DNA of 64,000 nt from Amycolatopsis alkalitolerans. Its GTDB lineage: Bacteria > Actinomycetota > Actinomycetes > Mycobacteriales > Pseudonocardiaceae. Shown here piece by piece: positions 16,044 to 22,944 of the stretch. Within the stretch, counting starts at the first letter, position 1. Every line of letters begins with the position of its first letter. The notes below the pieces were generated by a model. That model saw only the letters and a list, made by a program, of their open reading frames with translations, had not been told where the DNA came from and did no database searches. The stretch spans positions 34,051 through 98,050 of the forward strand of contig NZ_VDFW01000026.1 of NCBI RefSeq assembly GCF_006152065.1, written 5' to 3'. The position numbers and the translations under genes are program-made.

Positions 16044-17459
16044 ATGATCCAGCTGCGCACCCGGCCCGTCATCCGTAAGTCCGTTGTGGACTCCTACTTC
16101 CATATCTCCCGCCGCGGCAGCAGCGTCGGCCGGGAGATCCGCGGCGGGATCACCACGTTCGTCGCGATGTGCTACATCGTGCTGCTGAACCCGCTGATCC
16201 TCGGGGCTTCCGCCGACATCACCGGCGCGCGCCTGTCCACCGAGCAGGTCACGACGGCCACCGCCCTCGCCGCGGGCGTGACCACGATCCTGATGGGCCT
16301 GTTCGGCCGCGCCCCGCTCGCGCTCGCCGCGGGTCTGGGCATCAACGGCGTCGTCGCGTTCCAGATGGCCCCCGAGATGACCTGGTCGCAGGCATTCGGG
16401 CTCGTCGTGCTCGAAGGCGTGTGCATCGTGCTGATGGCGGTTTCGGGTGTCCGCGAGCGGATCATCAACGCGATCCCGATGGCGCTCAAGACCGCGATCA
16501 CCGTCGGCATCGGGCTCTACATCGCGCTCGTCGGCCTGGTCAGCGCCGGGTTCGTGACCCGGACCCCGGACTCGGCGGACTCGACGGTGCCCGTCCGGAT
16601 GGGCATCGGCGGGCATCTCACCGGCTGGCCCATCCTGATCTTCTGCATCGGCCTGCTGCTGATGATCGTGCTGATGTCCCGGCGCACGCCCGGCGCGGTG
16701 CTGATCAGCATCGCCGTCGCCACGGTGCTCGCGATCGCCGTCAACGCCGCCTTCCACCCCTCCGGCTGGGGTCTGGTCAAACCGGCCGTGCCGACGCACG
16801 TCGTCGCGACCCCCGACTTCAGCCTCCTCGGGCATATCGACCTGTTCGGCGGCTTCGCCTCGGCGGGACCGGTCGCCGCGTGCGTCTTCCTGTTCACGCT
16901 CGTGCTGTCCGGATTCTTCGACGCGATGGGCACCATCACGAGCGTCTCCGAGGAGGCCGGGCTCGTGCGGGACGGCCGCGTCGAGGGCATGGGCCGCATC
17001 CTGCTCGTCGACGGGTTCGGCGCGCTGGCCGGCGGGCTGAGCGGTTCGGCGCCGAACACGGTGTTCCTGGAGTCCGCGGCGGGCGTGGGGGAGGGCGCGC
17101 GAACCGGGCTGGCGAGCATCGTGACCGGGGCGCTGTTCACCGTGACGCTGTTCCTGACGCCGATCGCCGCGATCGTGCCCGCGCAGGCCGCCGCGCCCGC
17201 ACTCGTCGTCATCGGGGGGATGATGATGGCCCAGGCGCGCCGGATTCCCTGGCAGGACATCGATATCGCGATCCCGGTGTTCCTGATCGCCGCCGTCATC
17301 CCGTTCACCTACTCGATCACGAACGGCATCGGCGCCGGCCTGATCGCGTACGTGCTGATCAAGCTGGCGAAGGGCAGGATCCGCGAGGTCGGCTGGCTGC
17401 TCGGTGTACTGGCAGCGATCTTCGCGGCCTACTTCGCCTCGGGCGCGTTCATGAGCTGA
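16044..17459 (+). CDS. purine permease (AzgA/NCS2-type)
   Basis: 471 residues, about 12-14 transmembrane segments; ATG preceded by AAGGAGG. Typical AzgA-like segments: REIRGGITTFVAMCYIVLLNP, LAAGLGINGVVAFQ, LSGFFDAMGTITSVS and GSAPNTVFLESAAGVGEGAR. The family takes up hypoxanthine, guanine, adenine or xanthine with protons. It lies behind the xdh operon and supplies its substrate. The reading frame is open upstream into the xdh gene, but the conserved start and ribosome-binding site favour 16044. The last 31 bp overlap the convergent TetR gene. Confidence 0.92.
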   Translation: MIQLRTRPVIRKSVVDSYFHISRRGSSVGREIRGGITTFVAMCYIVLLNPLILGASADITGARLSTEQVTTATALAAGVTTILMGLFGRAPLALAAGLGINGVVAFQMAPEMTWSQAFGLVVLEGVCIVLMAVSGVRERIINAIPMALKTAITVGIGLYIALVGLVSAGFVTRTPDSADSTVPVRMGIGGHLTGWPILIFCIGLLLMIVLMSRRTPGAVLISIAVATVLAIAVNAAFHPSGWGLVKPAVPTHVVATPDFSLLGHIDLFGGFASAGPVAACVFLFTLVLSGFFDAMGTITSVSEEAGLVRDGRVEGMGRILLVDGFGALAGGLSGSAPNTVFLESAAGVGEGARTGLASIVTGALFTVTLFLTPIAAIVPAQAAAPALVVIGGMMMAQARRIPWQDIDIAIPVFLIAAVIPFTYSITNGIGAGLIAYVLIKLAKGRIREVGWLLGVLAAIFAAYFASGAFMS

Positions 17460-18013
17460 CGCGCTGTCGCGACGGCAGCCTCGCCGGCGACGGCCACCGG
17501 TTCCACGTCGCGCAGCGAACGGCTCAGCACGAACGCGCCTTCCAGGCTCGTGACGACCGCGATGGTGAGCTTCCGTGCATCCTTTTCGGACAGACCGAAG
17601 CGCTGGAAAGCCTTGGTGCCTCTGTCGATCCAGGCGTTGAACACCTCGGCCGTGGCCTTCCTCAGCGGCTCGCTCGTGCTGGCGACCTCCAGCGCGACGG
17701 TCGCGATCGGGCAGGCGTCGGCGTAGTCGGTCTCCTTCAGCGTGACCGCCGCGCCGGCGAAGGCGTCTTCGATCCCGCTCACCGGATCGGCCGCCGGCGT
17801 GATGAAGATGTCGAACAGTTCCCCGTAGAGCAGCCCCGATTCGCGGATGACCTCCGCGCCCAGTTGTTCCTTGCCGCCGGGAAAGAAGTGGTAGAGCGAG
17901 CCGAACGGGGCGCCCGCCGCGGTGACGATCTGTTTGAGCCCGGTCCCGGTATAGCCGTTGCGGCGGAACAGTTCGGCGCTGGCGAGCATGATGCGCTCTT
18001 TCGTATTGCTCAC
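17429..18013 (-). CDS. TetR family regulator (LmrA/YxaF type)
   Basis: 194 residues. N-terminal HTH (RIMLASAELFRRNGYTGTGLKQIVTAAGAPFGSLYHFFPGGKEQL split over residues 7-50). The C-terminal domain has DACPIATVALE and AWIDRGTKAFQRFG, typical of the LmrA/YxaF group. The gene is divergent from an alpha/beta hydrolase gene, 58 bp away, and probably represses it. Repeats and a TAGA-GCGA-TCTA palindrome lie in the shared promoter. No evident link to purine metabolism. Confidence 0.88.
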   Translation of the reverse strand: MSNTKERIMLASAELFRRNGYTGTGLKQIVTAAGAPFGSLYHFFPGGKEQLGAEVIRESGLLYGELFDIFITPAADPVSGIEDAFAGAAVTLKETDYADACPIATVALEVASTSEPLRKATAEVFNAWIDRGTKAFQRFGLSEKDARKLTIAVVTSLEGAFVLSRSLRDVEPVAVAGEAAVATARQLMNAPEAK

Positions 18014-18025
18014 CCGCCGAGTCTA

Positions 18026-18051
18026 CGCTAGCCTCTCGCTAGAGCGATCTA
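18026..18051. promoter_or_regulatory. candidate TetR operator
   Basis: CGCTAG occurs at 18026 and again at 18037 (11-bp step), and TAGA-GCGA-TCTA at 18040-18051 is a perfect inverted repeat. The elements overlap in the 58-bp divergent promoter between the TetR gene and the hydrolase gene. Confidence 0.5.
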
Positions 18052-18071
18052 TCAAATTTGGGGAGGGCATC

Positions 18072-18902
18072 ATGCCCGAGATAGAGCTTTCCGCGGGGCC
18101 GGTCGAGTACTCCGACACCGGCGGCGACGGCCCGGTGCTCGTCCTGCTGCACGGTCTGACCATCGACGGCTCGGTGTGGCGCAAGGTCGTGCCGGATCTG
18201 GGGGAATACCGGTGCGTCAGGCCCACGCTGCCGCTCGGCTCCCACCGCAAGCCGATGCGCCCCGACGCCGACCTGTCGATGCTCGGGATGGCGCTGCTGG
18301 TGGGGGAGTTCCTGGAGAAGCTGGACCTGCGGGACGTGACGCTGGTGCTCAACGATTGGGGTGGCGCGCAGTTCCTCATCTCCGAGGGCAAGGCGGACCG
18401 CGTCGCGCGGCTGGTCCTCGTCGCGTGCGAGGCGTTCGACAACTACCCGCCCGGCCTGCCCGGCAAGCTCATCGTGGCGGCCACCCGCGCCCCGGGCGGG
18501 CTCGCGGCGACCATGAAACTGTTGCGGTTCCAGGCTGTCCGGCGTGCCCCTGGCGGCTGGGGCTGGATGAGCAAGCAGCCGGTGCCGCGTGAGGTGATGG
18601 ACGGCTGGTTCGGCCCGGCGGCCGCCTCGCCGGAGATCCGCCGCGACATCAAGAAGTACGGGCTCTCCGTACCGCCGCGGGAAACCCTGCTCGAGTGGTC
18701 GGAGCGGCTCAAGGCCTTCGACCGGCCGGTGCTCGTCGTCTGGGCGAAGGAGGACAAGCTGATGCCCCGCGAGCACGGCCCGCGCCTGGCCGCGCTGTTC
18801 CCCGACGCGAAGCTGGTCGAGGTCGAGGACAGCTACACCCTCGTCCCCGAGGACCGCCCGGACGTCCTAATCAAGGAACTACGCGAGTTCGTGCCCGCCT
18901 GA
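18072..18902 (+). CDS. alpha/beta hydrolase with Asp nucleophile elbow
   Basis: 276 residues, ATG after GGGGAGGG. LLHGLTIDGSVW is the oxyanion strand-loop. The nucleophile elbow reads VLNDWGGAQF, with Asp where esterases have Ser, as in haloalkane dehalogenases and epoxide hydrolases. The acid region VVWAKEDKLMP is conserved. The C-terminal site that normally carries the catalytic His reads DSYTLVPEDRP, with no His. Hence activity may be altered or lost, or a different His may serve. It is controlled by the divergent TetR. Substrate unknown. Confidence 0.85.
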   Translation: MPEIELSAGPVEYSDTGGDGPVLVLLHGLTIDGSVWRKVVPDLGEYRCVRPTLPLGSHRKPMRPDADLSMLGMALLVGEFLEKLDLRDVTLVLNDWGGAQFLISEGKADRVARLVLVACEAFDNYPPGLPGKLIVAATRAPGGLAATMKLLRFQAVRRAPGGWGWMSKQPVPREVMDGWFGPAAASPEIRRDIKKYGLSVPPRETLLEWSERLKAFDRPVLVVWAKEDKLMPREHGPRLAALFPDAKLVEVEDSYTLVPEDRPDVLIKELREFVPA

Positions 18903-18907
18903 CCCGG

Positions 18908-19040
18908 GCGTGTTTGCCGCCTCCAGCAGTGAGTTGGCCGCGCGTGTCGCCGAGTTTGCCGCCCACATCGGCTGGGCGCCGCAGCGGGCCAACTCACGGT
19001 CGCGGAGGGCCAACTCGGTGACGCGGCTGGTGAACACGCG
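18908..19040. repeat. second 21-bp-phased array, three forward and three inverted motifs
   Basis: Forward copies start at 18908 (GCGTGTTTGCC), 18929 (GTGAGTTGGCC) and 18950 (CCGAGTTTGCC). Inverted copies start at 18987 (GGCCAACTCAC), 19008 (GGCCAACTCGG) and 19029 (GGTGAACACGC). Steps within each arm are exactly 21 bp, as in the array at 15912-16026. It lies between the convergent hydrolase and uricase genes. Confidence 0.85.
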
Positions 19041-19043
19041 GGG

Positions 19044-19922
19044 TCAGGTGAACGTGGGCCAGGCGAGTCCGGGCTCCTCGGCGTCGTCACGGAGGACGGT
19101 GCCTTCGATGAGGCCGTAGGGGCGGTCGGCCGCGTAGAAGACCTCGTTGTCGTTCTCGAGTCCGAACGGGGTCAGGTCGACCAGGAAATGGTGCTTGTTG
19201 GGCAGCGACAACCGGACCTCCGCGACTTCCGGCCGTGCCTCCAGCACCGCCTCGCCCATCGCGTACAGGGTCTGCTGCAGCGAATAGCTGTGCAGGGTGG
19301 CGAATTTCTGCAGCATGAGGCGCCGGATCTCGGTGAAGCTCTTGGCCCAGTCGATCTCCGAGCCCTGGTAGCGCCACCGGGTGGTCACGGCTGTGGCGAG
19401 GATGCGGTCGCCGGTCTCGGCCAGCGTCGTGTACCTGTCACGCGGGAAGCCGTGGAACTCCGAGCCGGTCGACTTGAGCACCACGAGATCGCGTAGCCCC
19501 GACACGACCCACGCGCGATCGCCGTCGATCGTCACCGCGGTGGTGCGCTTCTCGTCGCCGGCGCGGGAGAACGAATGCTCGTGCGGTTTGCCGTCGACCG
19601 CGATGCGATCCCAGCCGTGCTCGTCGATGAGGATGCGCGCGCCCTTGATGTTGTCACGCACGAAATGCCTGCCCAGCCGGAGCGCGAAGTCCTCGATCTC
19701 GCCGACCGGGCTCTGTTTCGCGAAGGCGTAGACGGTGTTCTTCTGCGTGTCGGTCGCCACCACGCCCGCGTTGTCGCCGGTCAGATGCGTCGCGGTGAGG
19801 TCGCCGCGCAGCGAGGTCGACACCGTCAGGTCCTTGATCGAATGCACCGGCCCGGTGCGATTCACCGTCACGAGCCGGACTTCGGCCTTGCCGTACTGGT
19901 TCGGGCCCAGGGTGATGGCCAC
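19044..19922 (-). CDS. urate oxidase (uricase)
   Basis: 292 residues. Cofactor-free uricase turning urate into 5-hydroxyisourate. Catalytic dyad elements are visible: K12 (QYGKAEV) and T57-D58 (VVATDTQKNTVY). The second tunnelling-fold half includes KSTGSEFHGFPRDRYTTL and PNKHHFLVDL. There is no peroxisomal signal, as expected. It is the last gene of the operon uraD - HIUase - uricase, 5 bp after HIUase. The 3' end abuts a repeat array that may help end transcription. Confidence 0.95.
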   Translation of the reverse strand: MAITLGPNQYGKAEVRLVTVNRTGPVHSIKDLTVSTSLRGDLTATHLTGDNAGVVATDTQKNTVYAFAKQSPVGEIEDFALRLGRHFVRDNIKGARILIDEHGWDRIAVDGKPHEHSFSRAGDEKRTTAVTIDGDRAWVVSGLRDLVVLKSTGSEFHGFPRDRYTTLAETGDRILATAVTTRWRYQGSEIDWAKSFTEIRRLMLQKFATLHSYSLQQTLYAMGEAVLEARPEVAEVRLSLPNKHHFLVDLTPFGLENDNEVFYAADRPYGLIEGTVLRDDAEEPGLAWPTFT

Positions 19923-19927
19923 GACGA

Positions 19928-20242
19928 TCAGCTCCCTCGATAGGTGGAGTAGGCGAACGGGCTGAGCAGGATCGGCACGTGGTGGTGCGCCGCGCCGTCG
20001 GTGATGCGGAAGGACACCGTGATCTCGGGGAAGAACCCGTCCGGACCCAGGTACGCGGCCGTGTCGAAGACCAGGCGGTACACCCCGGGTTCGAGCCTTT
20101 CCGGGCCGAGATCGCGGATGCGGCCATCGGAGTCGGTGCGCCCTTCGGCGACGAGCCTTCCGTCGCTTTCCAGGCGCACCGGGATTCCGGCAGCGGGCCG
20201 CCCGGCCGCGGCGTCGAGGACGTGCGTCGTCACGAGGCTCAC
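19928..20242 (-). CDS. 5-hydroxyisourate hydrolase (transthyretin-like)
   Basis: 104 residues from GTG 20242, which overlaps the uraD stop (GTGA). VTTHVLDAAAGRPAAGIPV at the N-terminus, RTDSDGRI in the middle and the C-terminal YSTYRGS are the HIUase signatures; catalytic His, Arg and the YRGS end are present. It opens 5-hydroxyisourate to OHCU. It sits between OHCU decarboxylase and uricase in one operon, so all three urate-to-allantoin steps are co-expressed. Confidence 0.93.
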   Translation of the reverse strand: MSLVTTHVLDAAAGRPAAGIPVRLESDGRLVAEGRTDSDGRIRDLGPERLEPGVYRLVFDTAAYLGPDGFFPEITVSFRITDGAAHHHVPILLSPFAYSTYRGS

Positions 20243-20706
20243 GTGGTCACCAGCTTTCCCAGGCGTAGCAAGGCGATCTTCACCAGTTCCCGCCCGGCGA
20301 CGGCCAGTTCGGTCTCCGGGTCGTTGCCCATGCGCTCGCGGAGATCGGCCAGGAGTTCCCCGCCGCCACGGCCGCTCGCGCACACCAGGAACACGTGCCC
20401 GAACCGCTCCTCGTACTCGACGTTGGCGGCGCGGAACTTTTGCGCGGCCGAACTGTCCACACCCGACTGCTCGGCCTTCGACGCACCCGTGGCCTGCTCG
20501 CCGATCCGGGGATGCGCGGCCATCGCGCGGCGGATCTCGCCAGGTTCCAGCGTGAACTCCGCGCGGGACTTCAGCGCGGCGAGGTCGGGATAGGGCCGCC
20601 CGGCCAGCACGATCTCGACCCAGCGCGGCACGTCGAGACATGCCGCGAGGTCCGCCTGGAGCTGGGCGGGCGGCGCGGTGTTGAACCCGGTCAGGTGGAA
20701 AGCCAC
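20239..20706 (-). CDS. uraD: OHCU decarboxylase
   Basis: 155 residues from GTG 20706. The ATG at 20727 is rejected because it lies inside a palindrome and lacks a ribosome-binding site. FHLTGFNTAPPAQL, MAAHPRIGEQA (catalytic H65) and EERFGHVFLVCASGR match OHCU decarboxylases, which give S-allantoin. First enzyme gene of the uricase operon, 31 bp after the HTH regulator gene. Confidence 0.92.
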   Translation of the reverse strand: MAFHLTGFNTAPPAQLQADLAACLDVPRWVEIVLAGRPYPDLAALKSRAEFTLEPGEIRRAMAAHPRIGEQATGASKAEQSGVDSSAAQKFRAANVEYEERFGHVFLVCASGRGGGELLADLRERMGNDPETELAVAGRELVKIALLRLGKLVTT

Positions 20707-20718
20707 GCCCCGATCTTG

Positions 20719-20737
20719 CTTCAACATTTTGTTGAAG
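20719..20737. promoter_or_regulatory. perfect palindrome before uraD
   Basis: CTTCAACA-TTT-TGTTGAAG, an 8-bp perfect inverted repeat with a 3-bp centre, occupies most of the 31-bp gap between the regulator stop and the uraD GTG. It is AT-richer than its surroundings. Probably the operator of the uricase operon; a short RNA hairpin is the alternative. Confidence 0.6.
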
Positions 20738-21205
20738 TCAATGGTCCCGGTTCAGGTAGTTGTAGACGGTGAACCGGGTGACGCCGAGCGCGGCGGCGAT
20801 CGTGACGACGGCCTTGCGCATCGCGAAGGCCCCGCGCTCCTCCAGGAGCCGTACGGCTTGCTGCTTGCCGGTGCGGTCGAGGTCGACGAGGCGTGTGCCG
20901 AGTTGAGCCTCGACTTCGCCGATGAGCCGTTCCAGGGTGTGCGGGGGAGTCTCGGGTGGCGTCGTGGTATCGCCCACGGAAAGCTGCAGGGTGAACCGGG
21001 TCGCGCCGCCGTCGAGGGCGGCGCGGGCGATCGCGGGCAGCGCGTCGACGAGCGCGTCGGCATCGCCTTGCGCGGTCGTGCCGAGTGGGCCGAAGTCCAC
21101 GGCCAGCCCGGCTTTCGCCGCCGCTTCGCGGGCGCGGACGGCGTGCTCGGGCGGCTCGCCTTCGCCGCGGAACGGTTCGGTGGTGAACTCGGCTCGTAGC
21201 TCCAC
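20738..21205 (-). CDS. MTH1187/YkoF-like sensor fused to a C-terminal HTH
   Basis: 155 residues from GTG 21205. Residues 1-85 resemble the MTH1187/YkoF thiamine-binding-like family: AVRAREAAAKAGLAVDFGPLGTTAQGD, then ALDGGATRFTLQLSV. Residues 110-155 are a helix-turn-helix (AFAMRKAVVTIAAALGVTRF then TVYNYLN) like the YheO/DauR C-terminal domain. The combination suggests a ligand-sensing regulator. It directly precedes uraD-HIUase-uricase on the same strand with a perfect palindrome between, so it likely controls that operon. The ligand is unknown; a purine-pathway heterocycle is a guess. Confidence 0.75.
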   Translation of the reverse strand: MELRAEFTTEPFRGEGEPPEHAVRAREAAAKAGLAVDFGPLGTTAQGDADALVDALPAIARAALDGGATRFTLQLSVGDTTTPPETPPHTLERLIGEVEAQLGTRLVDLDRTGKQQAVRLLEERGAFAMRKAVVTIAAALGVTRFTVYNYLNRDH

Positions 21206-21270
21206 GACCGCACCGTATCCCGTTGACGTTCGCGGTGCTACGAAGCTATTCTCGTTTTACGGAAATAAAC

Positions 21271-21285
21271 TTCCGCAATACGGAA
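21271..21285. promoter_or_regulatory. candidate IclR operator before hyi-glxR-gcl-allB-alc
   Basis: TTCCGCAATACGGAA is a perfect TTCCG-N5-CGGAA palindrome, 9 bp before the hyi ATG. A degenerate partner, TCTCG-TTTTA-CGGAA, precedes it. It matches the site between iclR and malate synthase (2742-2756). Confidence 0.55.
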
Positions 21286-21294
21286 GAAGAGGTC

Positions 21295-22080
21295 ATGCGT
21301 TACGACATCAACCTGTCGATCCTGTTCACCGAGCTTCCCCTGTTGCGGCGTGCTGAGGCCGCCCGCGCCGCCGGGTTCACCGCTGTCGAGTACTGGTGGC
21401 CGTTCGACACGGCCAGTCCCGGCGACCGCGAGGTCGACGAGTTCGTCCGCTCGGTCGAGGACGCCGGGGTCAGCCTGGCCGGGTTGAACTTCTTCGCCGG
21501 GGACATGGCGGCCGGCGACCGTGGCATCGTGTCCTGGCTAGGCCGGGAGAAGGAACTGACCGACAGCGTCGACATCGCCATCGGCATCGCCGGCCGGCTT
21601 GGCTGCCGCACCTTCAACGCCCTGTACGGCAACCGGGTCGAGGGTCAGGACCCCGCCGCGCAGGACGAGCACGCACTGTCCACGTTGGATACCGCCGCCG
21701 TCGCGGCGGGCCGGATCGGGGCGCGCCTGGTGCTCGAACCGCTGTCCGGCGCGGACCGTTACCCGCTCAAGACCGCGGCCGACGCGTTCGCCGTGCTCGA
21801 CAAGGTGGGCCGGGACAACGTGCTGCTGTTGTTCGACCTGTACCACCTCGGCGCCAACGGGGACGATCTCGACGCGGTCATCGAAAAGCACATCGCGCGA
21901 ATCGGGCATGTGCAGGTCGCCGACGTCCCCGGCCGGCACGAGCCCGGCACCGGGAACCTGGACATCACCGGCTATCTGGCGAAACTCGCGGCGGCGGGCT
22001 ACGACGGGTACGTCGGCCTCGAATACAAACCGAGCGGGCGCACGGAAGAGTCCTTCGACTGGCTGGAGGGAAGGCGATGA
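21295..22080 (+). CDS. hyi: hydroxypyruvate isomerase family protein
   Basis: 261 residues; ATG with GAAGAAGAGG upstream. TIM-barrel xylose-isomerase-like fold: NLSILFTELPLLRRAEAAR, FTAVEYWWPFD, ARLVLEPLSGADRYPL, VLLLFDLYHLG, HVQVADVPGRHEPGTG and YVGLEYKPSGRTEES are Hyi hallmarks, including metal-binding Glu/Asp/His residues. It interconverts tartronate semialdehyde and hydroxypyruvate. First gene of the five-gene glyoxylate/allantoin operon; overlaps glxR by 4 bp. Confidence 0.92.
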   Translation: MRYDINLSILFTELPLLRRAEAARAAGFTAVEYWWPFDTASPGDREVDEFVRSVEDAGVSLAGLNFFAGDMAAGDRGIVSWLGREKELTDSVDIAIGIAGRLGCRTFNALYGNRVEGQDPAAQDEHALSTLDTAAVAAGRIGARLVLEPLSGADRYPLKTAADAFAVLDKVGRDNVLLLFDLYHLGANGDDLDAVIEKHIARIGHVQVADVPGRHEPGTGNLDITGYLAKLAAAGYDGYVGLEYKPSGRTEESFDWLEGRR

Positions 22081-22940
22081 CGAAGATCGGGTTCATCGGG
22101 CTGGGCATCATGGGCGGTCCGATGGCGGCGAACCTGGTCAAGGCCGGGTTCGAGGTCACCGGGTACAACCGCGGCAGGTCCAAAGTGGACAAGCTGGTCG
22201 AGGCGGGTGGCCGAGGTGCGGTGAGTATCGCCGAAGCGGTGCGCGAAGCAGACATCGTGATCACCATGCTGCCGGATTCGCCCGACGTCGAGGCTGTCGT
22301 CCTTGGCGAAGACGGCGTCCTGGCGCACGCCAGGGAAGGCGCGCTGCTGATCGACTGCAGCACCATCCGCCCGGACGTTTCCCGCGAGATCTCCGGGCGC
22401 ATCCGGGCGCTCGACGCCCCGGTTTCCGGTGGGGAGCAGGGCGCGATCGACGGCAGCCTGTCGATCATGGTCGGCGGCGAGGCCGCGGACTTCGAAGCCG
22501 CCAAACCGGTGCTCGACGCGGTCGGCGGCACGATCGTGCACGTCGGCGGGCCGGGCGCTGGGCAGACGGTCAAGGCCGCGAACCAGCTCATCGTGGCCGG
22601 CACCATCGAACTGGTCGCGGAGTCCCTGGTCTTCCTCGAAGCGCACGAAGTGGACACCGAGGCGGCGATCAAGGTGCTCGCCGGCGGTCTGGCCGGGAAC
22701 CGCATCCTCGACCGCAAGGCCGCCGCGATGGTCAAGCGCGAGTTCACCCCGGGCTTCCGCGTCGAGTTGCACGACAAGGATCTCGGCATCGTGCAGGCCG
22801 CCGCGCGCGAGGCCGGTGTGGTGATCCCGCTCGGCGCAGCGGTCGCGCAGCTCATGGCCTCGCTGAAGGCCCAGGGACACGGCGGCCTCGACCACGGGGC
22901 CCTGCTGAAACTCGTCGCCCAACTGTCCGGACGGGAGTAG
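22077..22940 (+). CDS. glxR: 2-hydroxy-3-oxopropionate (tartronate semialdehyde) reductase
   Basis: 287 residues. N-terminal Rossmann motif GFIGLGIMGGPMAANL, substrate motif DAPVSGGEQGA (113-123) and catalytic K166 in GAGQTVKAANQL identify a beta-hydroxyacid dehydrogenase. Context with gcl and hyi fixes the substrate as tartronate semialdehyde, reduced to glycerate with NAD(P)H. The start overlaps the hyi stop (ATGA) and gcl follows after 4 bp. Confidence 0.93.
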   Translation: MTKIGFIGLGIMGGPMAANLVKAGFEVTGYNRGRSKVDKLVEAGGRGAVSIAEAVREADIVITMLPDSPDVEAVVLGEDGVLAHAREGALLIDCSTIRPDVSREISGRIRALDAPVSGGEQGAIDGSLSIMVGGEAADFEAAKPVLDAVGGTIVHVGGPGAGQTVKAANQLIVAGTIELVAESLVFLEAHEVDTEAAIKVLAGGLAGNRILDRKAAAMVKREFTPGFRVELHDKDLGIVQAAAREAGVVIPLGAAVAQLMASLKAQGHGGLDHGALLKLVAQLSGRE

Positions 22941-22944
22941 TGCC

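Noticed and set aside
13541..16072. Long minus-strand frame opposite the xdh Mo subunit
   Set aside because: Shadow of a conserved coding frame; no start signal or domain.
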